DNA from: Helcobacillus massiliensis
GTDB lineage: Bacteria > Actinomycetota > Actinomycetes > Actinomycetales > Dermabacteraceae
NCBI RefSeq assembly: GCF_014191425.1
Contig: NZ_JACHWP010000002.1
Span: 1-64,000 of the forward strand
Length of the DNA: 64,000 nt
Direction: 5' to 3'
Made by a program: the position numbers and the translations under genes. Every line of letters starts with the position of its first letter. Positions within the stretch are counted from its first letter, which is position 1. A model generated the notes under the pieces. The model worked only from the letters and a program-made list of their open reading frames with translations. It did no database searches and was not told the origin of the DNA. Shown piece after piece: positions 23,430 through 33,117 of the stretch.

Positions 23430-25382
23430 TCAGTACCGCTCGATCACCGAGACGGTCTGCCCCGACCGAAGCGACGTGAGATTCTGCTTCAGCTCGTGCA
23501 TGACCGAGAACGGCACCGAGTACCCGAAGACGACGAGACGCTTCAGATCGAGTTCACCGGCCTCGAGCTTGGCCACGAGCGCCATCACGTCTTCACTATC
23601 GAGTCCTGGCTCGACGACGTATCCAGAGTCCCCGCAGACGCTGAGCGTGTACTCGTCAAGTTCCACGCCGTTCACCTCTGCCGCCAAGCCGAAACCGTCC
23701 TGGACGAGCCAGGTCGAAAGCGCGACCTGCTCTCCCGGCGTCCCGTTTGAAGCGAACTTGGACACGAAATCGCCAGCAAACATCACGCCGTCCTCGTTCG
23801 GATCGAAGGACTGAAGCTGATCAAGCGTGCGCTCGCTCGGCTCCTCAAGCCGAAAGTGACGGAAACCGTAATCGATGTCGGCTCCGGACTCAGATCTAAT
23901 AGCGGAACCTGCTTTAATTATGCGATCACGACCAATTTCGTCGATCGAACGGTAGCCAGCACCATAAGCAACACCACCAGAAGACAACTGATCGGGAATC
24001 TGAACCAGAATAAACCGCCTCGACCCGCCGTCTTTAGCGTTCAAGCGCATGACCGCATCCGCCGTTGTGGCCGAACCGGAAAAGAAGTCAAGAACAATCG
24101 AGTCATCGGCGGTGCCGACTTCCAGGCATCGCTCGACGAGCGCCAACGGCTTCGGATGATCGAAATATGTTCCACCGAAAAGCGAACGAACCTGGCGAGT
24201 TCCGTCCTCAGTGCGCATTCCGGTGTCTGCCCAAACAGATTTCACCTTGGTGGTCGATCGGCGATTTTTCTCGTATACGTTCCAGCCCCCGTCACGCTTC
24301 TGCCTTGCGACGACCTGAGAATCAATGGGGTTGCTGTCGACTAGATTGGCCGCGACCTTCTCAGTGCCCCACCTCCAGCAACTGTCCCGACCCTCACTAT
24401 TGCGAGGATAAATCTCAACATGATGAGTTGAGGTCCGAGTCAGGCTGACCGATACATACCCCTCCGGAGTTATGGAATCAGGGTCCGCATAGAACGGAAA
24501 GTACAGGTTCGGTCGATTACCTCGATGAAATTTCGGGTTCCTGTTCCTCAACTCGCGAAGCTCATACCCGCCGATGCCGTCGTGAAAAGGGAACGAGGCT
24601 TCTTTCGCAATTTCTCTAACAAGTACGGAATCTGTAACCCCGTACATGAGGACATATTCGTGCTGGACAGCGACTTGCTTGTAGTCCCTGCCACCAGGGT
24701 TAGAGACTACGCTAATCATTGCTTGGAAGTTCTGTTCGCCAAAAACTTCGTCACACAGCGCCCTGAGGTTAGCCTGCTCGTTGTCATCAATGCTGATGAA
24801 GATAACACCGTCGTCTGCGAGTAGTTCCTTCGCGAGTTCCAGCCGCGGGTACATGAACGTAAGCCACGCGGAGTGCGACGACTTGCCTTGGAGCGCCATC
24901 ACCCGCTCGGCCTCGTCCTCGTCAAGACCCACCTTTTCGACCAGGTCCTTCGCCGTGAAGCCGAAGTCGTCGACGTAGACGAACCCATCGGAACCAGTGT
25001 TGTACGGCGGATCGATGTAGATGCATTTGACCTGGCCTGCGTATGACCCCAGCAAGTGCTTGAGCGCATCGAGATTGTCCCCAACGATGTACAGATTTTC
25101 CGACTCAGCGTTCGCCGCCTCAGCGTTGTGCTCGAGGTCAGGGACCATGACCGTCTCGGTCCGCGTCGAGGTCAGGTACTTAGCGTAGGACTTTCCCAAG
25201 AACTTGAGCTCGTAGCCCTCGCGGGTCATCGAGACGTCAGCCGAGCTCAGCGCCTCCTGAAGGCGGTCGAGCCTGAAGTCGCCGTTCTTGTCGAAGTACT
25301 CGGGCACGGCAGCGCGGAGCCGCGCAAGCTCGAAGTCGGCGGGCTTGACCGTTGCGTTGGCCTCGTGAGCGTCTCTGATCAT
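23430..25382 (-). CDS. Type III DNA methyltransferase, Mod subunit
   Basis: The 650-residue protein is a beta-class N6-adenine methyltransferase: the catalytic DPPYNTG (residues 124-130) precedes the AdoMet motif LDFFSGSATT (431-440). It modifies one strand of an asymmetric site and gives Res its specificity. The region between about residues 215 and 500 (roughly 23880-24740) has visibly lower GC and different codon choice than both flanks. This is the stretch that carries the target-recognition domain, so it looks like a swapped specificity block. The gene lies 48 bases after ychF on the same strand and may use read-through. Confidence 0.93.
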   Translation of the reverse strand: MIRDAHEANATVKPADFELARLRAAVPEYFDKNGDFRLDRLQEALSSADVSMTREGYELKFLGKSYAKYLTSTRTETVMVPDLEHNAEAANAESENLYIVGDNLDALKHLLGSYAGQVKCIYIDPPYNTGSDGFVYVDDFGFTAKDLVEKVGLDEDEAERVMALQGKSSHSAWLTFMYPRLELAKELLADDGVIFISIDDNEQANLRALCDEVFGEQNFQAMISVVSNPGGRDYKQVAVQHEYVLMYGVTDSVLVREIAKEASFPFHDGIGGYELRELRNRNPKFHRGNRPNLYFPFYADPDSITPEGYVSVSLTRTSTHHVEIYPRNSEGRDSCWRWGTEKVAANLVDSNPIDSQVVARQKRDGGWNVYEKNRRSTTKVKSVWADTGMRTEDGTRQVRSLFGGTYFDHPKPLALVERCLEVGTADDSIVLDFFSGSATTADAVMRLNAKDGGSRRFILVQIPDQLSSGGVAYGAGYRSIDEIGRDRIIKAGSAIRSESGADIDYGFRHFRLEEPSERTLDQLQSFDPNEDGVMFAGDFVSKFASNGTPGEQVALSTWLVQDGFGLAAEVNGVELDEYTLSVCGDSGYVVEPGLDSEDVMALVAKLEAGELDLKRLVVFGYSVPFSVMHELKQNLTSLRSGQTVSVIERY

Positions 25383-25430
25383 GATCGTCTTTCGTTCAGG
25401 CAGCGGGGGCGGACTGGTCGTGCTGCAGGC

Positions 25431-26540
25431 TTACTTCTTACCGCCCGTTCCAGATGTTCCTCCGTGCCGGAACTCCACCACGTCGCCGTCGGCCATGACG
25501 TAGTCCTTGCCCTCCATGCGGACCCAGCCCTTGGCCTTGGCCTCGTTCATCGAGCCGGCCTCATCGAGCTGGTCGAAGGAGACGATCTCGGCCTTGATGA
25601 ACCCGCGTTCGAAGTCGGTGTGGATGACACCGGCTGCCTGCGGAGCGGTCCAGCCCTTGCGAATGGTCCACGCGCGCGCTTCCTTCGGGCCGGCGGTGAG
25701 GTAGGACTGCAGGTTGAGGGTGTCGTAGCCGACGCGCGCCAGCTGATCCAGCCCGGACTCCTCCTGGCCGGTGGACTCCAGCATCTCCTTCGCCTCCGCC
25801 TCGTCCAGCTCGATGAGCTCGGATTCGAACTTCGCGTCCAGGAAGATCGCTTCGGCCGGCGCCACGAGCTCCCGCAGCTCCTGCTGCATGGCGGCGTCAG
25901 CGAGGCCCTCTTCGTCGGTGTTGAACACGTAGATGAACGGCTTGGTGGTCATCAGCTGCAGGTCGCGCAGCAGCGAGATGTCGATTCCGGCCTTCTTCGC
26001 GCCCTGAAACAGGGTCACGCCGGTCTCCAGCAGCTCCTTCGCCTTCATCACCTCGGGCAGGACCTCGGGTTCGATGACCTTGCGCTTGGTGTCCTTCTCC
26101 AGGCGCGGCAGGGCGTTCTCGATGGACTGCAGGTCGGCGAGGATCAGCTCAGCGGAGATGGTCTCCAGGTCGCCCTGCGGGTCCTTCGATCCGTCCACGC
26201 GGGTCACGTTCGGGTCGGAGAAGGCGCGGGTGACCTGGCAGATCGCGTCGGCCTCGCGGATGTTGGCGAGGAACTTGTTGCCCAGGCCTTCGCCTTCGCT
26301 GGCGCCCTTGACGATGCCGGCGATGTCCACGAAGGACACGGTCGCAGGCAGGATCTTCTGCGAACCGAAGATCTCGGCGAGGCGTCCGAGGCGCGCATCC
26401 GGCAGGGGCACCACGCCGACGTTCGGGTCGATGGTCGCGAACGGGTAGTTCGCGGCCAGCACCTCGGCGCGGGTCAGTGCGTTGAACAGGGTCGATTTGC
26501 CGACGTTGGGCAGGCCAACGATTCCAATAGTAAGAGCCAC
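25431..26540 (-). CDS. ychF: Redox-regulated ATPase YchF (OLA1/Obg family)
   Basis: The 369-residue protein has IGIVGLPNVGKST (G1), DIAGIVKGAS (G3), the ATP-favouring variant of G4 (VFNTDEE in place of NKxD), and a C-terminal TGS domain ending VADGD-type MADGDVVEFRHG. YchF hydrolyses ATP and associates with ribosomes during stress. I chose the GTG at 26540, which TAGACT precedes by seven bases, so the mRNA is leaderless. The accessory island ends directly behind its stop codon, suggesting insertion just downstream of a conserved gene. Confidence 0.95.
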   Translation of the reverse strand: MALTIGIVGLPNVGKSTLFNALTRAEVLAANYPFATIDPNVGVVPLPDARLGRLAEIFGSQKILPATVSFVDIAGIVKGASEGEGLGNKFLANIREADAICQVTRAFSDPNVTRVDGSKDPQGDLETISAELILADLQSIENALPRLEKDTKRKVIEPEVLPEVMKAKELLETGVTLFQGAKKAGIDISLLRDLQLMTTKPFIYVFNTDEEGLADAAMQQELRELVAPAEAIFLDAKFESELIELDEAEAKEMLESTGQEESGLDQLARVGYDTLNLQSYLTAGPKEARAWTIRKGWTAPQAAGVIHTDFERGFIKAEIVSFDQLDEAGSMNEAKAKGWVRMEGKDYVMADGDVVEFRHGGTSGTGGKK

Positions 26541-26658
26541 GCGCGCCAGTCTATCCGCCGCCTGCTCAGCCCGCCGCCGGCCGCTGGGGAACGGGGCCGA
26601 TCTCACGGGCGGGGTGTCGCAGACTTTAAATGTCGCACCCCCGTGGTGGTCTAGTCCC

Positions 26659-27837
26659 ATGGACATGTGGATCGTCATCGTCATCGGCATTGCGGCCTTC
26701 CTGCTCGGCATCATCGCGGGCTCCCTCTGGTCCGCGCGCACCCGCTCACGCGCCGGCGAAGAACAGGTGGATGTTGCCGCGATCGCTGCGAAGGCCGCCC
26801 AGGAGTCCTCGCAGCAGCTGCTGGCGCTGACCGACGAGCGCTACTCCCGCGACCACGCCCGCACATCGGCTGCGCTCGCTCCGATCGGGCAGTCCCTCGA
26901 GCAGCTGCAGCAGTCGGTGGCGCGCACCGAGGCGGCCCGGTCGCGCTCCGAGGGTGACCTCACCGCGCAGCTCCGCCGCCTGTCGCAGACCACCGCGGAC
27001 CTCACCCACGGCACGGCGGCCCTCACCTCAGCGCTCAAGGCCCCCTCCTCCCGCGGCCAATGGGGTGAGGTGCAGCTGCAGCGCATCGTGGAAGCGGCCG
27101 GGATGCTGGAGCACACGGACTTCTCCACCCAGGCGAGGGGGAGGTCGGCCGACGGGGACCGCGAGCAGCGCCCGGACCTCGTCGTGCATCTCTCGCAGGG
27201 CCGCTCCATCGTGGTGGATGCGAAGGCGCCGATGGATTCGTTCCTGCGCGCGGTTGACGCGCAGGACCCGTCGGAGCGCGCCGCCCAGCTGCAGGCACAC
27301 GCCCGCGCACTGCGCATGCACGTCAGCTCCCTGAGTGCGAAGTCGTACTGGGCGGGGCTCGGGGACGCACCGGAGTTCGTGGTGCTGTTCGTTCCCTCCG
27401 ATGGGGTGCTCGCCGCTGCTCTCGAAGCAGACCCGGGCCTGCTGGACGGCGCGTTCACCCTCGATGTGGTGATCGCCTCCCCCGCCACGCTGATGGCGCT
27501 GCTGCGGACCGTGGCGCACACATGGCGCACTGATGCGCTGAACCGGGACGCCCTCGAGGTGCTGTCCCGCTCGAGGGAACTCCACAAACGGCTCACCACC
27601 ATGGGGCGGCACTTCACGAAGCTGGGGCGGTCGCTCGATGGGACGGTGAAGACCTTCAACGACGTGGTCGGCTCCTACCAGTCGAGGGTCATGCCGACCG
27701 CGCGTTCGATTGAGGAGCTCGCCGCCATGGGCAAGCCCCTCGCCGAGCCGGGGCCCGTCACTTCACGCGCCCGGGAACTGCCTCGCGACACCGGCGATTC
27801 CGGCGACTCCGGCAAGCACGATCCGAGCACAGACTGA
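26659..27837 (+). CDS. rmuC: DNA recombination protein RmuC
   Basis: The 392-residue protein starts with a membrane anchor (IVIVIGIAAFLLGIIAG), then a coiled-coil region (EEQVDVAAIAAKAAQES onward), then the RmuC core: GQWGEVQLQRIVEAAGML, RPDLVVHLSQGRSIVVDAKAP and FVVLFVPSDGVLAAAL, a PD-(D/E)xK-like nuclease fold. RmuC restricts DNA inversions in E. coli. The C-terminal tail is short and polar. It is divergent from ychF. The ATG at 26659 lies close to a CTAGTC element, so a very short leader is likely. Confidence 0.9.
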   Translation: MDMWIVIVIGIAAFLLGIIAGSLWSARTRSRAGEEQVDVAAIAAKAAQESSQQLLALTDERYSRDHARTSAALAPIGQSLEQLQQSVARTEAARSRSEGDLTAQLRRLSQTTADLTHGTAALTSALKAPSSRGQWGEVQLQRIVEAAGMLEHTDFSTQARGRSADGDREQRPDLVVHLSQGRSIVVDAKAPMDSFLRAVDAQDPSERAAQLQAHARALRMHVSSLSAKSYWAGLGDAPEFVVLFVPSDGVLAAALEADPGLLDGAFTLDVVIASPATLMALLRTVAHTWRTDALNRDALEVLSRSRELHKRLTTMGRHFTKLGRSLDGTVKTFNDVVGSYQSRVMPTARSIEELAAMGKPLAEPGPVTSRARELPRDTGDSGDSGKHDPSTD

Positions 27838-27960
27838 CCGCCCCCGAGACTGGCATTTCCCACCAGGCGGACAGATTCTCCGAACCCACTTCGACGCACG
27901 TCACGACTGACTTACCATTCACTCAGCGTCATGGAAGCCACTGACCCGAAGGAGAATCCC

Positions 27961-28824
27961 GTGACCCGCTCATCCCTCCTGACCACCATCACCTCCCGAA
28001 CCGCCGCAGTCCTCGCCGCCGGCGCCCTCGCGTTCTCCGGGGCCGCCCTCACCCCCACCGCTGCGAACGCGGCCGAACACGGCGACGCCCCCACCCAGGA
28101 ATCCATCACCAAGGACGGCCCGTACGAGGTCACCTCCACCAAGCTCAAGGCGGGTGAGTTCTCCGGCTTCGGCGGCGGCACCCTCTTCTACCCCGCGAAC
28201 CCGAAGGACGGTGAGAAGTACGGCCTGGTCGTCGCCATGCCCGGATTCCTCGAGCCGGGCTCGGTGAACGAAGTCACCGCCAAGCGCCTCGCCTCCCACG
28301 GCTTCATCGTGCTGCAGGCCAACACCTACACCGGCTTCGAACAGCCGCAGCAGCGGGCCACCATGGCCGTGCGCGCCATGGAGTCGGGTCTCAAGCATCC
28401 CGCGATCCAGAAGATCGTCGATAAGGACCGCACCGCGCTCATCGGCCACTCCATGGGAGGCGGCGGTGTCCTCTACGCCGCGCAGGCCCGCGAGTTCGAT
28501 GCCGTCATCGCCGTGCACCCGTGGGCGCAGACCGGCTTCCCCCGCGTCAACGAACCCACCCTCGTGGTGGGCGGCATGCTCGACAACGTCGCCCCCTACG
28601 CGCAGTACACCCTGCCGATCTACGGCTCCCTCACCGGCGCGAAGGACCGCTACCTCATCAACCACCTCACCGGCACCCACTGGGCCGGCAATGTGGACGA
28701 CCCCGCCCTGCAGGGCCGCATGCTGTCCTTCATGAAGGTGCATGTGGACGGCGACGAGCGCTACGCCGAACTGCTCTGCCAGGACGCCCTGCCGTCCACC
28801 ACGTTCCGCTCCCCCAGCTGCTGA
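27961..28824 (+). CDS. Secreted cutinase/polyester-hydrolase-like enzyme
   Basis: This 287-residue alpha/beta hydrolase has a Sec signal peptide (hydrophobic ALAFSGAALTPTAANA, cleavage near residue 37). The triad is visible as S164 in GHSMGGGG, D208 in GGMLDNVAP and H240 in TGTHWAG. HPW with its Trp just after the nucleophile block, the FLEPG oxyanion segment and a C-terminal cysteine pair (LLC...SPSC) match actinobacterial cutinases and PET hydrolases such as TfCut2. It should cleave esters of cutin, lipids or polyesters outside the cell. GTG at 27961 follows AAGGAG at proper spacing. Substrate is unproven. Confidence 0.82.
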   Translation: MTRSSLLTTITSRTAAVLAAGALAFSGAALTPTAANAAEHGDAPTQESITKDGPYEVTSTKLKAGEFSGFGGGTLFYPANPKDGEKYGLVVAMPGFLEPGSVNEVTAKRLASHGFIVLQANTYTGFEQPQQRATMAVRAMESGLKHPAIQKIVDKDRTALIGHSMGGGGVLYAAQAREFDAVIAVHPWAQTGFPRVNEPTLVVGGMLDNVAPYAQYTLPIYGSLTGAKDRYLINHLTGTHWAGNVDDPALQGRMLSFMKVHVDGDERYAELLCQDALPSTTFRSPSC

Positions 28825-28856
28825 TCCGCTGTCGGGCGCGGCAGCCCGCACACGAC

Positions 28857-28893
28857 GAAGGGCCCCGCAGGTCCGTTACCTGCGGGGCCCTTC
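28857..28893. terminator. Bidirectional terminator
   Basis: A perfect 15-bp stem (28857-28871 with 28879-28893) has loop TCCGTTA. It lies between convergent genes (the cutinase-like gene and the Tat-secreted protein) and has GAAG/CTTC ends that supply a short U-run on either strand. Confidence 0.85.
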
Positions 28894-28905
28894 GCGTTCG
28901 GTCCA

Positions 28906-29751
28906 TCAGGCGGACGTGTACACCACCGTTCCCCAGGGCGATATCACCGTGGTCCGGTACTGGGCGTAGGTTCGTTTGGGGAATGACCCCTCAGGGCGGT
29001 GCTCCGGATAGCGGATGTCGAAGGTGACCGCATCCGACCCGTCGTGTTCGTTGTCCACGGGATTGGTCAGTTCGATGACCCATTTCCAGCCGTGGCGACC
29101 ATCCGCCGTGGTGTAAGGGACACCCGTGAACGACTCTTTGCCGGTGTTGACGCCTGCACCACTGAATTCGTTGGCCTTGAGGAAGTCGTAGTAGGAATCC
29201 GGATTGTTCGGCCGGTAGTCGCGCAGCAGAACATCCGGCCAAGCTGCACCGTAGGTGTCAGGACCGTAGCGCGTGCCGTCATGAGTGAAGGTGGTGTGCT
29301 CCTGACCAGCGACGCGCGGCTGGGGCGCGTAGGAGTCCTTCCCGCCGATGTTCTCGATGAAGATCTCGATGACATCGCCCTTGCCCACGGCACCGGGCGC
29401 CTCGGCCTTGTTGCCGTTGTAGTTGCCCGTGCTCTGATCCGGATAGATCGGATCCCATGCGCTGGCCTTCCTGGTCAGCGGGTTGGCGGTCTGTGACGCA
29501 GGAGTCTCGTTGGTGACAGCCACCGTGCCGGACGGCCGTGTCGTGGGGTAGATGACCCAGGGCTGCAGGATGGTAGCAGCTCCTTTGTACTGGTTACTTG
29601 CACGCCAGGTGTTCGACCAGGGGGCTGCCACAAGCGTCCCAGTACCGGGAACAGGGCTGCCAGCGTAGGCAGGAGCCATCGTGGAGACAGCGATGACAGG
29701 GGCCGCCCAGGTCGCGCCCTTCAACAGATTCCGTCGGCCGGTAGTGGTCAC
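28906..29751 (-). CDS. Tat-exported protein of unknown function
   Basis: The 281-residue product begins with a twin-arginine signal (TTGRRNLLKGATWAAPVIAV, cleavage after APAYA). The rest is beta-rich with many aromatic residues and a C-terminal strand-like end (ISPWGTVVYTSA). No cysteines or known catalytic motif are obvious. It may be a folded extracellular or cell-wall protein with an immunoglobulin-like fold. Start is GTG at 29751 with AAAGGG upstream. Tat export is well supported, the role is not. Confidence 0.7.
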   Translation of the reverse strand: MTTTGRRNLLKGATWAAPVIAVSTMAPAYAGSPVPGTGTLVAAPWSNTWRASNQYKGAATILQPWVIYPTTRPSGTVAVTNETPASQTANPLTRKASAWDPIYPDQSTGNYNGNKAEAPGAVGKGDVIEIFIENIGGKDSYAPQPRVAGQEHTTFTHDGTRYGPDTYGAAWPDVLLRDYRPNNPDSYYDFLKANEFSGAGVNTGKESFTGVPYTTADGRHGWKWVIELTNPVDNEHDGSDAVTFDIRYPEHRPEGSFPKRTYAQYRTTVISPWGTVVYTSA

Positions 29752-30178
29752 GGTGAACCCTTTCTGTGTCTTCAGCGCACCTCGATCGAGCCCGATTCAG
29801 GAGCGGCGCGCTCCTCCTGACCGCGTAGTAGGTCCTTGACCAAACCGAAGGTAGATTACAGAGGCGTGACGCGGTCGTCAACGCTCTGCTCGGCGCCCGG
29901 CGGAGGCGTCTCTGCGCCACTCGCGCCACCGACTCGATATGTGAGACCGCCCCGGCGGGAACACTTCCGCATCCAGAGCCCTTCTCCGCACGAAACCCCA
30001 GGCCAGGACTGCTTTCACCTCTCTTGGGTTCATTGGGACGATCGTCCGAACAGAGCCGTACAATCGAATGAGGAAACTATTCAGTTAGCACCGATCCTGA
30101 CGTCACCGGCCGCCGCGTAGCCCTGCCCGCTGCTGACCACTCGTCTCAGCGCCCGCGCCGAGCTCAGCAGACAACAAC
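29752..30178. other. Intergenic region without a recognised gene
   Basis: About 430 bases separate the Tat-exported protein from the ispH terminator. Open frames have no coding character. TACAAT at 30059-30064 could be a -10 box for a plus-strand transcript, but nothing follows it except the terminator at 30179. Such a pair might define a short RNA of about 130 bases. Confidence 0.35.
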
Positions 30179-30208
30179 GAAGGACCCCACCGATCGGTGG
30201 GGTCCTTC
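30179..30208. terminator. Terminator behind ispH
   Basis: A 14-bp stem (30179-30192 with 30195-30208) can fold with a small loop at its GATC centre. It works in both directions. On the minus strand GTTGTTGTC follows, consistent with ending the ispH transcript. Confidence 0.8.
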
Positions 30209-30262
30209 TCTCGTCTGCGTCCCGTTCAACCGCGGTCAGCGTGCACGACGGGCGGGGTCAGC

Positions 30263-31318
30263 TCACTGTGCGTCGGCACCCGTCGGCGCAGCTCCCCGGC
30301 CGGACAGCGGCGACTGGTCCGCCGCATCCCGCATGTCCCGCTGCGGGCGCTCACGACGGTCATCGGCTCCCTGCGCCTTCATCTCCTGGCGCAGCTCGCG
30401 CGGCAGGGAGAACATCAGGTCCTCCTGCGCGGTGCGGACACGCTCCACCGTGCCGTAGCCGCGTTCGGCGAGCTCCTTCAGCAGCGCCTGCACCAGCACC
30501 TCCGGCACGGACGCCCCCGAGGTGACTCCCACAGTGGTGACGCCCTCGAACCATTCGTCCTTCAGTTCGCTGATGAAGTCGATGCGGTGCGCGTCCTTCG
30601 CACCGTTCTCCTTCGCGACCTCCATCAGGCGTACGGAGTTGGAGGAGTTCGCGGAGCCGACCACGAGCACGAGGTCGGAGTCGGGCGCGATCTTCTTCAC
30701 CGCGACCTGGCGGTTCTGGGTGGCGTAGCAGATGTCGTCCGACGGCGGGGACTGGAGGTTCGGGAAGCGCTCACGCAGCCGCTCCACCGTCTCCATCGTC
30801 TCGTCCACGCTGAGGGTGGTCTGGCTCAGCCACACCACCTTGTCCGGGTCGCGCACCTGAATCGCGTCGAGGTCGTCACGCGAATCCACGATCTGCACGT
30901 GATCAGGGGCCTCACCAGCGGTTCCCTCGACCTCTTCGTGACCGGCGTGGCCCACAAGGAGGATGTCGTAGCCGGCCTTCGCGAAGCGGACAGCTTCCTT
31001 GTGCACCTTCGTCACCAGTGGGCAGGTCGCGTCGATCGTGCGCAGGCCCCGCTCCTCGGCGGCTTCGCGCACAGCCGGGGAGATGCCGTGGGCGGAGAAG
31101 ATGACGAGGGACCCCTCCGGGATCTCGTCGACCTCCTCGACGAACACGGCGCCGCGCTCACGCAGGGAGTCCACCACGAACTTGTTGTGGACGATCTCGT
31201 GGCGCACGTACACGGTTTCGTCGAAATGCTCGAGCGCCCGCTCGACGGCCACAACGGCCCGGTCAACGCCCGCGCAATACCCGCGGGGCTCTGCAAGAAG
31301 AACACGCTGATCAGTCAC
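30263..31318 (-). CDS. ispH: 4-hydroxy-3-methylbut-2-enyl diphosphate reductase
   Basis: The 351-residue enzyme makes IPP and DMAPP in the last MEP-pathway step. The three cluster cysteines are in [19 protein letters not shown] and [10 protein letters not shown]. The TQTTLS-type SQTTLS and GSANSSNS motifs are also present. The C-terminal 30 residues are a polar tail. TAGGAT lies seven bases before the GTG at 31318, so I take that as a leaderless start. An upstream in-frame ATG (31327) falls inside this -10 box. Isoprenoid supply also links to the cis-prenyltransferase at 41.1 kb. Confidence 0.95.
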   Translation of the reverse strand: MTDQRVLLAEPRGYCAGVDRAVVAVERALEHFDETVYVRHEIVHNKFVVDSLRERGAVFVEEVDEIPEGSLVIFSAHGISPAVREAAEERGLRTIDATCPLVTKVHKEAVRFAKAGYDILLVGHAGHEEVEGTAGEAPDHVQIVDSRDDLDAIQVRDPDKVVWLSQTTLSVDETMETVERLRERFPNLQSPPSDDICYATQNRQVAVKKIAPDSDLVLVVGSANSSNSVRLMEVAKENGAKDAHRIDFISELKDEWFEGVTTVGVTSGASVPEVLVQALLKELAERGYGTVERVRTAQEDLMFSLPRELRQEMKAQGADDRRERPQRDMRDAADQSPLSGRGAAPTGADAQ

Positions 31319-31459
31319 GCCCACCATCCTACGGACCACGAGGTGGGAACCCCAGCCGAAGCGAGCTGGCCCACCAGCGCGGACACACCGGGCCGGATCC
31401 CAGCCCCCTCCCGACCGTCTACAATCGACTTCGTCCCCTCGGCCCGCTTCGGAGACTCC

Positions 31460-32731
31460 GTGACATCATCGCCTCCTCCTCGAGCATCCCACCGCTCCTA
31501 CGACTCCGTTCTGCGCGCCCGCGTGGGCCTGCCGCCCGGCCCCGTGTTCGCCGCCCTCGGCGCACTCAGCGCCGCCTACTTCGCGATCACCGGAACCGTC
31601 TGGGCCGTGACCGGTGAGTTCACCCGCCTGGGCGGACATGCCGTTGAGCTCCTCGGCGCCGACCCCGGTTCGTGGACCTACTACCAGGAGGTCACCGCGT
31701 TGGAGGGCGGCCCCCTGGACCGCACCGACGGCTGGATCGTCATCGCCATGCTCGCGGGGTCCCTCCTCGCAGCACTCTGGGCAGACGACTTCCGCGTCCG
31801 GACCCCGCCGCTGCGCCGCCGGTTCCCCCAGGCACTCGCCGGCGGCATCGTCGCCGGGTTCGGAGCCCGCCTCGCCTTCGGCTGCAACCTCGCCGCCATG
31901 TTCACCGGCATTCCGCAGTTCTCCCTGCACGCCTGGCTGTTCACCCTCACCACCGCGATCGGCACCTGGTTGGGTGTTCAGCTGATCCGACAGCGCTGGT
32001 GGCGCGGCCCCACTCGCCCTGTCCCCGCGTCCGCGCGCCAGCACCTCACCGCTGAGCAGAACCGGCGCCGACGGGTCCGCCACCTGTCCGCGTTCACGGT
32101 CATCGTGGCGGCTCTGGCCGCAGCGTGCCTGCTGTACCTGCTCACCGAGCGGCCCCTGCTGGCCGTCGCCGTGGTGTTCGGCACCGTGTTCGGCGCGCTC
32201 ATTCAGCGGGGTCAGATCTGCTTCACCGCGGCGTTCCGCGACCTTTGGGTCACGCGGAAGACCAAGCTCTCCGACGCGCTCGTGATCGGCCTGGCGACCG
32301 CCGTCATCACCACCTTCGTGGTTCTGCTGGTGACCGGAATGGACCCGCTGACCAAGCCCGCCGGGTGGGGCACCGTCATCGGCGGCACCCTGTTCGGCCT
32401 CGGCATCGTCATGGCCGGAGCGTGCGAAACCGGCATGATGTACCGCGCGATGGAAGGGCAGACAGTGGCGTGGGTGGCGTTCGGCGGCAATGTCATCGGC
32501 GCCACCGTCCTCGCCTACGGCTGGGACCACTGGGGCATCCACCGCCATCTGGTCGCCTCCGCTCCCCCGGTCAGTCTGACGAGCTTCGGCGGCCTGTGGG
32601 GAGCCCTTGTGATCTCACTGGTTCTGCTGGCGCTGTGGTGGCTGGCGATGTCGCCGCGCCGCACCAGTCGCCTCAGCCGTCTCAACGCTGAGGGATCCGC
32701 CCCGGCAGAGAGAGAGGAGGTCGCCGCATGA
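31460..32731 (+). CDS. YeeE/YedE-type thiosulfate or sulfur transporter
   Basis: The 423-residue membrane protein has two halves of about four to five helices each, with the family's conserved cysteines: [19 protein letters not shown] in the first half, then [13 protein letters not shown] and [12 protein letters not shown] in the second. YeeE (TsuA) takes up thiosulfate and hands sulfur to a TusA-like protein. A tusA-like gene overlaps its stop (ATGA). The GTG start at 31460 follows GGAG. Selenium transport by YedE relatives is the alternative. Confidence 0.85.
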   Translation: MTSSPPPRASHRSYDSVLRARVGLPPGPVFAALGALSAAYFAITGTVWAVTGEFTRLGGHAVELLGADPGSWTYYQEVTALEGGPLDRTDGWIVIAMLAGSLLAALWADDFRVRTPPLRRRFPQALAGGIVAGFGARLAFGCNLAAMFTGIPQFSLHAWLFTLTTAIGTWLGVQLIRQRWWRGPTRPVPASARQHLTAEQNRRRRVRHLSAFTVIVAALAAACLLYLLTERPLLAVAVVFGTVFGALIQRGQICFTAAFRDLWVTRKTKLSDALVIGLATAVITTFVVLLVTGMDPLTKPAGWGTVIGGTLFGLGIVMAGACETGMMYRAMEGQTVAWVAFGGNVIGATVLAYGWDHWGIHRHLVASAPPVSLTSFGGLWGALVISLVLLALWWLAMSPRRTSRLSRLNAEGSAPAEREEVAA

Positions 32732-33060
32732 GTTCCTCGTTCCGCACCGCGGACTACTCGCTGGACCTGCGCGGCGAGTCCTGCCCCTACCCTGTGATCC
32801 ACACCCTCGAAGCACTGCACGGCCTGCGGCCCGGGGAGACGATCGAAATCTCCACCGACTGCCCGCAGGCGTACCGCAACGTGCCCGACGACGCACGCGC
32901 CGCGGGCCACGAGCTGCTCGGGGAACCCGTGAAGGAGGGCGCCACGATGCTGTTCGTGTTCCGCCGCGGTGACGCCGTGCTCGGCCGCCACCTCACCGAG
33001 GAGAAGCCGCGCCGCCGCTTCGGCTTCCTGCGGGGCCGACGGCATCAACACGAGCAGTGA
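32728..33060 (+). CDS. TusA-like sulfur carrier protein
   Basis: This 110-residue protein carries the TusA CPxP motif (ESCPYPVIHTLEAL), whose cysteine holds persulfide. The core is about 75 residues, extended by a basic tail (RRRFGFLRGRRHQ). It is translationally coupled to the YeeE-like permease, so it most likely accepts sulfur from thiosulfate taken up by that protein (TsuB role). Confidence 0.88.
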   Translation: MSSSFRTADYSLDLRGESCPYPVIHTLEALHGLRPGETIEISTDCPQAYRNVPDDARAAGHELLGEPVKEGATMLFVFRRGDAVLGRHLTEEKPRRRFGFLRGRRHQHEQ

Positions 33061-33117
33061 TCCACGCTCCTTCGAGGAGCACCGCGCAGCACGGGGCGGC
33101 GTGGCAGAGTAGAGGCC

